The notes: generated by a model from the sequence alone, not told the origin. A stretch of DNA of 64,000 nt from Morinoia aosen (GCA_030386875.1 CM059557.1:59288514-59352513); one strand, 5' to 3'. Numbered from the stretch's first letter, positions 42,519-52,497 are shown. Translations and numbers: made by a program.

Positions 42519-45176
42519 GATGGAACCATACGTCCGGTGGTTGACTTTCGCAAAGTAAATGAGGTAATTTATGAAGAATCATTCCCTCTGCCGCGCATGG
42601 ACGAGATTCTCTATAGTTTAAATGGTCAGAAATACTTTTCGAAATTAGATCTTAGGTCAGGATATCATAATATTACACTGACCGATGAGAGTAAGGAAAT
42701 AACAGCGTTTACAGTTGGTAGCAGAAAATACGAGTTCAATCGTTTACCCTTTGGTTTAAAAACCTCACCTGCATATTTCCAGTCAGTAATGACGCAAACG
42801 CTATCTCCTGTTCTAGGAAAACTATCTTTTGTCTTTATGGACGACGTACTCATCTATTCAAAAGAAAAAAATCAGCATCTTGCCGATATAAAAGTTGTAC
42901 TTGAACTATTAAGAAACGCTAGATTGTCAATAAAAACGGAAAAATGTGAATTCTTTAGGGACGAGATTGAATATCTAGGACATTCCATTAGCGGAATGGG
43001 AACCAGAAGCACCGGTACTGACAAAGTAAAGAATTTAGAAATTCCTAAGAATGTGAAACAGTTACAATCATTCCTAGGTCTAGTAAATTTCTTTCGTAGG
43101 TACATAAAAAATTTTGCGAGTATCGCAAGCCCGCTCTATAATCTTCTGAAGAAAAATGTTGAATTCAATTGGTCTAAGGATTGTCAGAACGCTTTTGAAA
43201 AATTAAAGGATGAACTGTGTGACAATACAATCTTGAGTCACCCAAACTTCGATCAAAATTTTCATCTGTTTTGTGATGCATCAAACGTCGGCATAGGAGC
43301 TGTTTTACTCCAATCATCTACTGATAAAGTTCGAAACATGAGACCTGTCGCATTTTTTTCTAAAACGTTGAATTCCACCCAACGAAGATACTCAACAACT
43401 AAAAAGGAGATGTTTGCTATAGTTGAAGCGTTGAAGTACTTTAAATATCTTGTTTTAGGCTATGATCTGGTCATTTACACCGATCATAAGCCTTTAGTTC
43501 CTTTATTTTCAAAGAAATTGCCTGAAGACAACACGCTCGCTAGATGGAGTATTTATGTGCAAGCTTTTGATGCCAAATTAAAGTATTTTTCTGGGAAGGC
43601 GAATAGTGCCGCCGATGCATTAAGTAGATTAAATCATGACAAAAATCCTTTAACAGAAAGAGAACTATTAGAGTGTTCTGAAATAACCCCGGATGTAGAG
43701 ACTTTTCCCGTTGTAACCAGGCTGCAAGCCGCTGCTGCGGGTAACAAATGTAACAAGCCGGTGACTGAGGAAGAGTTCGAGGAGACAATGCCAGGAAGTA
43801 AGGACGGAAGAAACAACAACAGTACTGCTGAACAACAGACAGACCCCAGACGTGAACCCAGTGACTTTAATAGCAGACAGAAAACGAGCTTATGCAGACT
43901 GGATAAAGTTAACACGACTACAGACCATTCAAGTATTAACGACAACTGGTCGTTAGACGAATTTAAACGTGAACAAGATAGTGATCCCTTTTGTTCTGAA
44001 AGAAAGGATGCCCTAGAGAATGCAACAAAAGTTACTAATGCTGACATGAATGAATTTCTGATTATGAATGACATTTTGTATAAAAGACGAAGAATTGACA
44101 ACAGACCCAGCACCATTCTGACTATTGTGGTGCCATATACTCTGTTACACAAGACAATTCTATTCATCCATAATTTGTCCCATACAGATTTGAATCATAC
44201 CTTGTTTAAGTTTAAATTAAAATATTTTTATCCGTACGAACGGACAATTACACGCAAAATTGTTGAATCTTGTGACATCTGTAAGATTCTAAAATCACGA
44301 ATACCGACGCCGATTAAAATTCTAAATGCTCCAATTGGAACACGATGTTTTCAAACGGTCAGCATGGACTTCTACGGTCCATTAACAATGACAGACAATG
44401 GTAACAAATTTATTCTTGTCATTATCGACCTATTTTCCCGTTTTGTTAAATTATATTCGACTAGTGACCGATGTACAGAGACTGTTACAGATTGTCTATG
44501 GAATTTTTGCTGTTTGTTCGGTACCCCGGACGTATTGTTGTCCGACAACGCTCTAGAATTTAAATCATCTAATGTGAGAAATTTCACAAAAGGACTTTCT
44601 ATCTTAAAAAGGGAAGTTCTGGCTTATTCCCCTTTTTCTAATGGCATTGTTGAGCGATGTAATGGAAAAATTCGACACCTGCTCAAGTTATATCTAAATT
44701 TTCTTACTCATAATGAGTGGGATAGACTATTGGATATTGTGGAGAATTCGATTAACAATAGTTTTAATGAAACTATAGGCGATACCCCCGCATACACGGT
44801 TTTCGGTAGAGATACGTGTGTGTATATTAGTTCTACTAATTTAGAAGACTTCAATGTTGCGACTACATATAAAGATGTTCAAAAACAAAAATTTAAAGAG
44901 TCATCTATTGTAGTGAACAATATTAGAAATGCAATCATTAACGCTACAATCGAAAGAACTACCTATAGAAACGTGAAACGTCGCGATAAAAATTTAAAAG
45001 TGACGGACCGTGTACTAGTGAAAAACCATGCCAAAAAACACAAACTACAGCTAAATTTCTTAGGACCAGGTATCATTGAAAGGCTAGGTAAAAATTACGC
45101 AGATATTAAGATCGGTAACAAGATTATCCGAACGAACTTAAACCATGTACTGCCTTTAGATAAGTTAAGAAGGTAA
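42519..45176 (+). CDS. pol of the gypsy element, 3' part: reverse transcriptase, RNase H, integrase
   Basis: Resumes pol in frame. Reverse transcriptase: YFSKLDLRSGYHNITL (first Asp), RLPFGLKTSPAYFQ and FVFMDDVLIYS (catalytic MDD). RNase H: FHLFCDASNVGIGAVL, FSKTLNSTQRRYSTTKKE and VIYTDHKPLV. Integrase: a zinc-binding HxxxH...CDICK region (HNLSHTDLNHT, ESCDICK), a catalytic core SMDFYGPL and LLSDNALEFKS, and the Glu in FSNGIVERCNGKIR. The C-terminal end NHVLPLDKLRR is a small SH3-like region. No stop or frameshift is visible. From the frameshift site, total pol is 1488 codons. Confidence 0.93.
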   Translation, partial: DGTIRPVVDFRKVNEVIYEESFPLPRMDEILYSLNGQKYFSKLDLRSGYHNITLTDESKEITAFTVGSRKYEFNRLPFGLKTSPAYFQSVMTQTLSPVLGKLSFVFMDDVLIYSKEKNQHLADIKVVLELLRNARLSIKTEKCEFFRDEIEYLGHSISGMGTRSTGTDKVKNLEIPKNVKQLQSFLGLVNFFRRYIKNFASIASPLYNLLKKNVEFNWSKDCQNAFEKLKDELCDNTILSHPNFDQNFHLFCDASNVGIGAVLLQSSTDKVRNMRPVAFFSKTLNSTQRRYSTTKKEMFAIVEALKYFKYLVLGYDLVIYTDHKPLVPLFSKKLPEDNTLARWSIYVQAFDAKLKYFSGKANSAADALSRLNHDKNPLTERELLECSEITPDVETFPVVTRLQAAAAGNKCNKPVTEEEFEETMPGSKDGRNNNSTAEQQTDPRREPSDFNSRQKTSLCRLDKVNTTTDHSSINDNWSLDEFKREQDSDPFCSERKDALENATKVTNADMNEFLIMNDILYKRRRIDNRPSTILTIVVPYTLLHKTILFIHNLSHTDLNHTLFKFKLKYFYPYERTITRKIVESCDICKILKSRIPTPIKILNAPIGTRCFQTVSMDFYGPLTMTDNGNKFILVIIDLFSRFVKLYSTSDRCTETVTDCLWNFCCLFGTPDVLLSDNALEFKSSNVRNFTKGLSILKREVLAYSPFSNGIVERCNGKIRHLLKLYLNFLTHNEWDRLLDIVENSINNSFNETIGDTPAYTVFGRDTCVYISSTNLEDFNVATTYKDVQKQKFKESSIVVNNIRNAIINATIERTTYRNVKRRDKNLKVTDRVLVKNHAKKHKLQLNFLGPGIIERLGKNYADIKIGNKIIRTNLNHVLPLDKLRR

Positions 45177-46536
45177 AATTGTCAACCAAGTTTGGAACTG
45201 TTCATTACTAATATTCCGAAATTGCCATTCCATATATGTATTTAAATAGTATTTAGCTTGTAAGTGCGTTCTATGAGTTTTTAGCTTGTAAGTGCGTTCT
45301 ATGAGTTTCTTTCTTAAGACTTTATGTATGTCTTGCGTTAGGAAATATTGTGTTGCGCAAACACCTTGTGACGAGATGTTGAGCTTCGGATGTTGTCATA
45401 CTGTTGTTGCGACATCAAAAGCTGTGTTCGTCAAGCCGTAAGCTAGAGTTGATAAACTTAGGTGCAATCTTGGAAATGTCAACACGAGAGTGCGAGTGCG
45501 AAACCCGCGAGAACTGCATCGCACCTGCCACAGCTTGTTCGAAAACAATGTCAGGCATTGTAGTTGGAATGAATGTGTCTTAATGAGAAGGAAGCGTTGC
45601 CTTAGTATAAAACGAGAATTGTTTACTTTAAACTTGTGGCCATGCTAATTTCCTGTCTCGTGTCCTTTCAGATTCCTTGGGCGACTCCTGAACAACTATT
45701 CGCAGTTCCACCTCAAGTTAGCGCATAACACTACAACGCTAACTTCTACATTCATATTAACATAACAAAACACACGTACCTCAACGCTGAGCTTTCATCT
45801 CCGAGGGTGTCCCTCGAAACTTCGAAAAATGGGAACACGCTCACGCACAGAGTCCACGTGCACGTACATACAAGATGGATCTGAATATTTTCAGAATATT
45901 TCTTTTAGAATATATTGTCTTAGAATATTTCTTTTTATACGGAAAATTACGTGTTCTTGGTGTCGTTAATTATATCCTTTGATGTTGTTTTACTCGCCCT
46001 ATGGAAATGTTTAGTTTCAAGATAGGGAGACGAATTATTTGTATTGCGAATAAAAACCGAATTGCACGCTTGTAGATTGATTGAATTGAATTAGTTCATT
46101 TATTGATTATTCTATTTAATTTACTTTCAATATTTAATTTAGTTGAGTTGAAATAAGTTAATTCGAATCGTAGGACATTTATTAATTTTATAATGATTAT
46201 GTATTTGATTTAAATCGTACGGAAAAGCAAATCGACGTTTAACTTGCCAATTGTAGTAATGTAATGTATTATTCTCGATTTGACGGTATGTGTCCAGTTT
46301 GTTCAAAAAGTGTACCTTATAGAGGTGATTTATTACGTACGTGATTTGATTTTTGATTTCGATAAGTTAATAAATTTGTGTGGTGTATCCAATAGTGAAC
46401 ATCGGAAGCATTTTGTGTCATACGTTCTGATCTGTTCGAATTAATTTGACGGATTGTAAGATTAATTGATAGTCAAAGGAAAATCGAAGTTAATTGAATA
46501 CCGTTTTAAAAATTTTTATTGTAATAAAGAATTTTT
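45177..46536 (+). other. Non-coding region between pol and the 3' LTR of the gypsy element
   Basis: 1.4 kb with no frame above about 60 codons. No signal peptide or transmembrane-type frame was found, so no envelope gene is retained. A tandem repeat of TTAGCTTGTAAGTGCGTTCT occurs at 45254-45305. Confidence 0.7.
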
Positions 46537-46555
46537 AAAGGTGGGGGGAGCATTA
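46537..46555 (+). promoter_or_regulatory. Polypurine tract of the gypsy element
   Basis: AAAGGTGGGGGGAGCATTA lies directly before the TG of the 3' LTR. This is the expected plus-strand primer site. Confidence 0.85.
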
Positions 46556-46885
46556 TGTGCGCCCGCCGAGTATATAAATAGAATCGGCAAGAGACATCGC
46601 CGTTCACTAGCGGTGGCCTGCCGTAGAGGTAGCACATTAAAAGAGACGTCGCTGTTCATTAGCGGAAGCGCGACTGTCGAGGAAGCACCTGTACAGATCA
46701 CAGATGCATTATAGAAGTAACATCACTCGTATTAGCCCCTATCATCCGATCTAATAGATTCCTTGCCAATCCCCAAGCCTGTGCCAATTCTGAAGTACCA
46801 ATAAAGGATAACTACGTTACTGCATCGTCACTCCCGAACCTCATTCGCGTTTAGTTTCGACCTGTATACTGAAAAGGCCGGAACA
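46556..46885 (+). repeat. 3' LTR of the gypsy element
   Basis: Appears identical over all 330 positions to 32977-33306 on reading. Confidence 0.97.
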
Positions 46886-49070
46886 CTGAGACATTTTCTA
46901 TTGGGTCTTCATTTATTTTCAATTTTTGAGGGGAGAGTTTTCTTTTTGTGGTAAAAATCATGCTTTTTGATTTTGCAGGTGATAAGGTAAGCCCCCATTT
47001 GTTGGCCCATGCTGTTATGGAGTTTAAGGCTTTTTGAAGCACTTTGATAGCCTCATCAATGTTATGGTGTGCAACCCACAGTGCACAGTCATCTGCATAT
47101 ATTGAATATTGAACCTGTTCTGAGCAGCTTTCAAAGATATCATTTATAAAAATGAGGAAAAGGGTTGGGCTTAGGACTGACCCCTGTGGTACTCCTCTTG
47201 TTATGGGAAAGGGTGAAGAAAGGGAGCCACCATTTTTGACTTGTATTCGTCTATAAGATAGGAAGCCCTTGACAAAGAGGAACAAATTTCCCCCTATTCC
47301 CATGGATATCAGTTTATTCAGAAGAAGGGTATGATTAACTGAATCGAAGGCTTGGGAAATATCTAAGAAGACTGAGACTACACTGTCATCCTGCATGAGA
47401 GCTGAGCGTATGTGAGATTCCAATCTGAAGAGACAGTCCGATGTTGAGAACTTGGGGCGAAATCCACTTTGGTTTCTATTTAGAAAATGGGAGTCTTCTA
47501 GAAATTGTAATAGTCTATGTACTAAAATTCTTTCCATTGTTTTGCATAGGATGCTGGTGAGAGCTATGGGTCTATATGATGATGCTAATGATGCTGGCTT
47601 GCCGTGTTTAGAGATTGGGAGGATGTGAGCGTGTCCCCATTGTCGAGGAAGGCCGTGGGTGTAGACAAAGTTGAAGAATTTCAGTAATTTTAATTGCTGT
47701 GGGTCAGGTAAGTTGGTTAAGAATGGCAAAATTATATCATCAGGACCTGGGGAAGAGGCTCGCATTTTTTTCAGTGCACTCTTTAGCTCGGAGATAGTTA
47801 TATTTTCATTATACCAAATCTTGTTATTTCTGTCTTCTGGAGAGATATCACTAGAGAGCCCTACAGGTAAATTTGAAATACCCCTGTTTGCAAATTCGTA
47901 TGCTAGAGCGTTTGCTACTTGAATCTCAGAAGTCAGAAGAACGCCTTTTTCCAGCAGTGAGATGGGCACCGGTCTGGGGGAGGACTCCAGACTCCTCACC
48001 TTCCTCCACACTGTTGAAGAGTCGGAACCCACAGAAATGGAAGAGGCAAATCCTCTCCAGCCTGTTTGACGGGCCTTCAGGATGGTATACCTCAGAAAGG
48101 CTGATTTTTGCTTGTATTCGATCCATAATTTTAAATCTCCCCTGTTCCTTCTATATTTGGAGAGAGCAATTCTTTTGTTTTTAAGAGCACTTGAGCATTC
48201 TCTGCTCCACCACCAATGGGTCTCTTTTCTTTGCTTGCCACCCCCTGAAATTGGCACAGTCTCTGCAGCAGCTGCCTTCAGTCTGCCTTCAATGGCACTA
48301 CAGGCCTCTGTTGGGGACAAAAATTGAGATGGCAGTGAAACTATTGAGCTGTATTGGTCCCAATTTGCTTTCTTAGGAATCCATCTTTTATGCTTGGGGG
48401 TGGGATTTGCTTGCTGTTCCACTTCTATTGCTATTGGGAAGTGGTCACTGTGGTAGTGATCTGCATGTACCTTCCACTTTAGCTTTGGGGCAAATTTACT
48501 AGATGTGATGGAGAGGTCAATGTGTGTGTAGGTGCCACTTGAGCTTAAGTATGTTGGGTCTCCTGTATTTAGGACTGCCAGCTGATTTCTCTCCAGCCAC
48601 TCAGCAATGATGTGTCCCCTTCGGTCTGAGTAGGTAGATCCCCAGGACTAATGGTGAGCATTTGCATCCATGCACAATATATAGGGATTTTGCAAATTGT
48701 GGATGATATCCTCCAGTTTTTGAGCTAGATTTCCTACATCTAGAGTCGGTGGTAAATAGATACAGCACACTGTTAGGTGGCTGTCTCTGAATGCATATTT
48801 GACTGCGCATGCTTCCAGAGATGTCTGCAAATCTATGATAATCCTTGGGACCTGCTCAAAGGAAAAAATTGCTGTACCTCCTCCGCTGCCACAAGGTCTA
48901 TCAGATCTAGCTGATGCTGTCCGTCTGCCTAAGGCAAGAGGGGAAGAAGGAGGCACCCTTGTTTCCTGGAGGCACATAATAGATGGGGAGAGTTCTTCTA
49001 TTGCTAACTGGAGAAAAGGACGGTTTTTGTTAAAACTTCGGATATTCCATTGAATAATTTTGCAGTTCAT
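46886..49070 (-). pseudogene. I-like element ORF2, 5' part: endonuclease and reverse transcriptase (one TAG)
   Basis: Starts at ATG 49070, overlapping the ORF1 stop as ATGA. Endonuclease: IIQWNIRSFNK (Asn), CLQETRVP (Glu), GSGGGTAIFS, CCIYLPPT and CMDANAHH; a TAG at 48650-48648 follows. In the same frame come SSSGTYTHIDLSI and HSDHFPIAI. Reverse transcriptase: RASSPGPDDII, SSYRPIALTSILCKTMERIL, VSVFLDISQAFDSVNH, RGVPQGSVLSPTLFLIFIND and YSIYADDCALWV (YADD intact). The frame reaches the gypsy insertion at 46886 and continues at 32976. Readthrough or a TAG-free sister copy would make it functional. Confidence 0.92.
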
Positions 49071-49708
49071 TGTGAGGAGAGAGAGGTGTAGCCCAACTGG
49101 GAGAGGAGAGTTGAAACCGTGGAATCCACTTGCAGGAGAGAACCTATTTCTACAATGGACTCTATTTTTTCACTTAGAGTTGTGGAGAGGAGTAGTTTGA
49201 TGATCAGCGGAATGAGAGATAAAATCCATGTAGGGATTTCAGATGGAGAGGAGAGGAGAGAATGTTGTTTTGTTGTTTGTTTTTTATATAGGGGTGTTTC
49301 AGTTTGTTCCTGTGTTGGAGAATTTGGGATTGGGCAAGGGGTCAGTGAGGGGAGAGGAGGCAGAGTATGGTCAAAATCTTCATTCATGGTGGTTTGAGAG
49401 AAAGCAGTGTTGTCTTTATGGTGCGTTGATGATATTTGCCCTGGAGTGATACACATGGATGAATAAGAGCTTCCTGTCATTTCCTGTTGGGAACGAGGGG
49501 CGTTTACACTACCTTCCACCTCACTGTTTGCAGCTGGTTTCCTCTTATGAACTTGGGGTTGTGGCTTTGGGAGTGGGGGAAAGTCATAGGTAGTTTGACT
49601 AAGTTGATAGGAAGAAGTTAAATTTGCTCCAGAATTTCTTGTTGGTTGTGATTGCAAGGAATCTGAGTGAGACTTTTCTATTTGCTTTCTTGCTGCTATA
49701 AATGATAT
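49067..49708 (-). CDS. I-like element ORF1, C-terminal part
   Basis: Frame-compatible with the part before the Penelope insertion (removed length 1368, divisible by three). Pro/Ser/Thr-rich (YDFPPLPKPQPQVHKRKP, LPPLPSLTPCPIPN), ending in a hydrophobic helix IPTWILSLIPLIIKLLLS like that of the broken element at 1431-1991. The stop TGA overlaps the ORF2 start (ATGA), suggesting termination-coupled reinitiation. About 16 codons to 49759 in the same frame belong to the inserted element. Confidence 0.82.
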   Translation of the reverse strand: MSFIAARKQIEKSHSDSLQSQPTRNSGANLTSSYQLSQTTYDFPPLPKPQPQVHKRKPAANSEVEGSVNAPRSQQEMTGSSYSSMCITPGQISSTHHKDNTAFSQTTMNEDFDHTLPPLPSLTPCPIPNSPTQEQTETPLYKKQTTKQHSLLSSPSEIPTWILSLIPLIIKLLLSTTLSEKIESIVEIGSLLQVDSTVSTLLSQLGYTSLSSQ

Positions 49709-49743
49709 CATAAAAGTTATCAGGGAGCCGTAGCAATCGTAGT

Positions 49744-49882
49744 AAAAATGAAAGAGCAAGACAAGCTACTTGAATCATTTAAGGTATATATTCGAATAAA
49801 ACCTAATTTCAAACGTTTCGGCCACAGGCCATCATCAGTGATTAGAAATCTGAAAAGTACAAAGTAAAGAGTAAGAATAGAC
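49744..49882 (-). repeat. Inverted terminal arm (left) of the Penelope-like element, with hammerhead core
   Basis: Reverse complement of 50927-51065, apparently perfect. The hammerhead core CTGATGA ... GAAACGT runs from 49838 to 49813 on the minus strand. The 5' half of stem III is missing here because the repeat ends at GTC, replaced by unrelated T-rich sequence. Confidence 0.93.
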
Positions 49883-49948
49883 AAAAAGACAAATCAAATC
49901 TAAGAATGACCATTCTAAAAACAAGCTATAAAATTGCGTTAATTGTGA

Positions 49949-50917
49949 TTATCTATTTACAATGGCTAAAGGAAAAGAACTCAGAGTGTTATTTAAAGCC
50001 GGCCTAAGTTTAAAAATGTACAAGGACTCTAAAATGCGCATATCTGTATATAACTGGGGTTTTGCTAAAATTGAAAATTGATTAATGGAAATTGCACTAT
50101 CGCACTCGTCCGAATGCTCTCGAACGGCGGAAAAAGGGGGTTTTGCCAAAATTGAGCCTGTTCTAAAGCTCCTACCAGAATGCTCGCTGACTCGAGTGCG
50201 AAGACTACGGGAAGTGCATCCAACGTACTCTGATGCACAGCGTGCACAACTAAACTTATAAACAAGAGTAGCTTGCATTCCGGCAGGAAGCTTATCTTTA
50301 TAATTAAAAAACGACGATATTCTAAAATTGTTTACCAGTATTATTTTAAGATTCACATCAGAAAAATATTTCGAAAACACACCAGCCAATTCTTTCTTTA
50401 ACTTCTCTGACTGCGCACCAAAGTAAGGAAGCGATACATATGCAGTCCGATGGGCGGGGTCGATGTTGCCAACTTCAGATCCGTTGTCATAGAATCTATC
50501 GAGGAATAAACGTATTTTTGAATCTATACAACTTACGGAGTAGCCATTGTTTTTGAAAAAAGATCTCAAAAAATCAAATTCTTGATGTAAGAAAGCGAAA
50601 TTAGTGCATATATTAAAAGCGCGGGATATCAACGTTCTGACACTATTGATTTTAAAAGACCACGGACAAAAGCTGTAAAAACTTAAGCCTAGTCCTGAAA
50701 AACTCTTTTTTCTATAAACGGTGCACTCAAATTTATTTGATTTATGAATTAGGCAGTCTAAAAATGAAAGTTTTTGATCTTGTTCTATTTCCATGGTAAA
50801 TTTTATGTTTTCATGTTTTTTATTCAAATAATTCAAGAAAAATTGGGCGTGAGATGATTCACGAAAGAGCAGGAACGTATCATCTATGTAACGTCTATAA
50901 AACACAACACGTATCAT
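49949..50917 (-). CDS. Penelope-like reverse transcriptase end plus GIY-YIG endonuclease
   Basis: Begins at the catalytic block FYRRYIDDTFLLF (YIDD). The upstream reverse transcriptase is absent. LSFLDCLIHK and the thumb follow (SVRTLISRAFNICTNFAFLH), then KLPAGMQATLVYKFSCARCA. The endonuclease reads SEYVGCTSRSLRTRVSEH and ILESLYIFKLRPALNN, the GIY-YIG fold as found in Penelope proteins, where GIY is degenerate (here EYVG) and Arg, His and Glu are kept. The CX2C pair (CARC) is the usual zinc-binding feature. The frame has no stops. Confidence 0.92.
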   Translation of the reverse strand: MIRVVFYRRYIDDTFLLFRESSHAQFFLNYLNKKHENIKFTMEIEQDQKLSFLDCLIHKSNKFECTVYRKKSFSGLGLSFYSFCPWSFKINSVRTLISRAFNICTNFAFLHQEFDFLRSFFKNNGYSVSCIDSKIRLFLDRFYDNGSEVGNIDPAHRTAYVSLPYFGAQSEKLKKELAGVFSKYFSDVNLKIILVNNFRISSFFNYKDKLPAGMQATLVYKFSCARCASEYVGCTSRSLRTRVSEHSGRSFRTGSILAKPPFSAVREHSDECDSAISINQFSILAKPQLYTDMRILESLYIFKLRPALNNTLSSFPLAIVNR

Positions 50918-50924
50918 CTATGTA

Positions 50925-50996
50925 ACGTCTATTCTTACTCTTTACTTTGTACTTTTCAGATTTCTAATCACTGATGATGGCCTGTGGCCGAAACGT
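50925..50996 (+). ncRNA. Hammerhead ribozyme motif (Penelope-associated), copy 2
   Basis: Plus strand: ACG (50925-50927), UC with predicted cleavage after 50929, a 41-base stem I region, CTGATGA (50971-50977), T, stem II GGCC-TGT-GGCC (50979-50989), GAAA (50990-50993) and CGT (50994-50996) closing stem III. Every core position fits. Penelope-like elements are known hosts of such ribozymes. It lies on the strand opposite to the coding sequence because the arm is inverted. Confidence 0.82.
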
Positions 50997-51065
50997 TTGA
51001 AATTAGGTTTTATTCGAATATATACCTTAAATGATTCAAGTAGCTTGTCTTGCTCTTTCATTTTT
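50927..51065 (+). repeat. Inverted terminal arm (right) of the Penelope-like element
   Basis: Partner of 49744-49882. It abuts the YIDD-coding region, and ACGTATCATCTATGTAACGT occurs twice here (from about 50877 and 50909), a short duplication of reverse transcriptase sequence at the junction. Confidence 0.93.
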
Positions 51066-52231
51066 ATAAATGATATGTTTTGTTCCACTGAAATTTGGCA
51101 GATCTGCACTTCCTTGATGTATACTGGGCAGTTTTTGGATAATGCATCATGCTGACCACTGCAGTTGATACATCTTTCTTGTTCTTTGCAGACCAGACCA
51201 CTGTGTCCGTTTTGGCCACATCGGCTACAGCGTTGTGCGCTGTGGCAAAAAGCTGAACCGTGCCCCCAGCGGCAGCATCTATAACAGCGGAGTGGGTTGG
51301 GAATGTATGGGTCTATTTTATATCGACTGTATCCAATTTTCAAAAAATGAGGTCTGGCTAATCCGAAAAAGGTAACTACAAAGAGAGGGACATGGGAACG
51401 TTCAGGATCTTTGTAGAGTTTCCTAATTGCTATCACTCCCTGCTCCTTTAGGCATTCCAGCAGTTCCCCCATGGGTTCCCCATTTAGCTCCGGAGCATAG
51501 AGTTTTCCTTGTACTGATTGAGAATTTAGAGCAATGGATACTAGAATGGGAATTTCATTTGATGAATCAACTTGAATTGTTTTTGCAGAGAGTAAAGAGA
51601 GCAGCTGAGTTTGAGTCTTGCAAGTAATAAATAGAGCCCCTGATTTTAGGTGCTGCACCCCCTCCACCTCACCCCACATCAGATCAATAGCCTTGGCTAG
51701 CTTGAAAGGGTTTATTTGAGAAAGTTTCCTGTTTGGATCTCTGCATTTTATGTGTGCAGTCTTGGTGGTGTTTGGGATATTTTCCAGGAAGGCCGGGTCA
51801 GACAAGTTCATTTGGGCAGAGTAAGGTTCTTGGGTATTCCTTTTGCTTTGTTCCGTCTGATCCTGTGTTGAGCCCCTTGGTGCACCCTCCTGATTTTCCA
51901 CCTGGTTTATACCAGGTTCTTCTGTCTCTGATAGTATACCAGGTGGAGAGGAGTCAATTGAGATTAGGCTATCGTTGCTACCTTGTCTATTGCTGGGTTG
52001 AATTGTTGCATCATTTGTTAATCCTCTTTTTGAAGAGGAACTCGGAGGAGGAGAAGTACGTTTTCGCTTCTGTTGGAACTTCGATGAAGCTGGGGCCGAG
52101 TTAGGTATCTCCAAGTGAGGTTGAGCTTTGCCACCCTCTTTTTTGTGGAGACTACCAGGAGCCGGTTGGCTATTTGTTTTTGCTGGCCGAGAGGCTGACG
52201 AGCCTCCCGGCTTTTTTCCACCTTTGTTCAT
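51066..52231 (-). CDS. I-like element ORF1, N-terminal part with zinc knuckles
   Basis: ATG at 52231 opens a basic, Ser/Pro-rich N-terminus (KRKRTSPPPSSSSKRG). A globular RNA-binding region follows: PDAFLENI-like DPAFLENIPNTTKTAHI, INPFKLAKAIDLMWGEVEG and VPLFVVTFFGLARPHF. Three knuckles follow: CYRCCRWGHGSAFC, CSRCGQNGHSGLVC and CINCSGQHDALSKNC. The frame runs into the Penelope insertion at 51066 and continues at 49708. About 35 codons reading past 51066 in this frame are Penelope sequence. Together the two parts make a 598-codon ORF1. Confidence 0.9.
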
Positions 52232-52372
52232 TGATCTCGATCAACTATTTCCCTTTATTATAGAAATATATGAGCAAAAAGTTTGAATAGTTTTTCTGTC
52301 TACCACGTTTTTGCACTTTAAGACGCACGTCACCACGTCGACACCACTCACAAATCCCTCCTCGACTATCGA
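52232..52372 (-). promoter_or_regulatory. 5' UTR and probable internal promoter of the I-like element
   Basis: Runs from the target duplication to the ORF1 ATG. On the minus strand it starts GATAGTCGAGGAGGGATTTG and contains GTGACGTGCGTC. Promoter function is inferred from position in this class of element. Confidence 0.5.
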
Positions 52373-52383
52373 ACGCTCCATAG

Positions 52384-52497
52384 CGACTGATGCTTGTGTA
52401 GGTCGCTCTGCTCAGCTCACATGTGAACACACGCGCCGCGCCGCTCCGCTCCGTGCCGCGACGCTCCGCGCCGCTCCGCACGCTCCGCTCGTAGTGT
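52384..52497. mobile_element. PIF/Harbinger-like element, right part (continues 30278-31425)
   Basis: CATAGCGACTGATG followed by GCGCCGCTCCGCTC repeats matches the right end of the adjacent copy (53067-53180). The outermost bases of the TIR are missing: the sequence goes straight from CGTAGTGT into the left end of the next copy, forming a palindromic joint (CGCTCCGCTCGTAGTGTGGG / TGCTTACACACTACGAGCGG). Confidence 0.65.

Larger units (their letters stand above)
32977..46885 (+). mobile_element. Ty3/gypsy LTR retrotransposon with identical LTRs, itself interrupted
   Basis: LTRs of 330 bases begin TG and end CA and appear identical. The 4-base target duplication is CTGA. Gene order gag, protease, reverse transcriptase, RNase H, integrase places it in Ty3/gypsy. 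It lies in ORF2 of the I-like element on the opposite strand and has itself been split at 36838/42519 by an L2/CR1-like element. Native length after removing that insertion is about 8.23 kb. No envelope-like frame was found in the 1.4 kb between pol and the 3' LTR. Confidence 0.95.
49709..51065 (-). mobile_element. Penelope-like retroelement, 5' truncated, with inverted terminal arms
   Basis: Inserted in ORF1 of the I-like element with an 11-12 base target duplication (ATAAATGATAT at 49698-49708 and 51066-51076). It contains the end of the reverse transcriptase and a GIY-YIG endonuclease on the minus strand, bounded by a 139-base inverted repeat (49744-49882 and 50927-51065) that carries a hammerhead motif. 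Inverted or partial terminal repeats are a known peculiarity of Penelope-like elements. A 35-base filler lies between the left target copy and the left arm. Confidence 0.92.
31426..52372 (-). mobile_element. I-like non-LTR retrotransposon, near complete, split by two later insertions
   Basis: After removing the gypsy element (with one CTGA) and the Penelope-like element (with one target copy), a 5.67-kb element remains on the minus strand: 5' UTR (52372-52232), ORF1 of 598 codons, ORF2 of 1218 codons and a short 3' UTR ending in an ACTCAAG triple repeat at about 31426-31446. An 11-base target duplication flanks it. ORF2 carries endonuclease, reverse transcriptase and RNase H; elements with RNase H belong to the I/LOA/R1-type assemblage. 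The only damage seen in ORF2 besides the insertion is one TAG in the endonuclease. Confidence 0.9.

Noticed and set aside
45177-46536. Envelope gene of the gypsy element
   Set aside because: No frame of adequate length, no signal peptide and no membrane segment in this interval.
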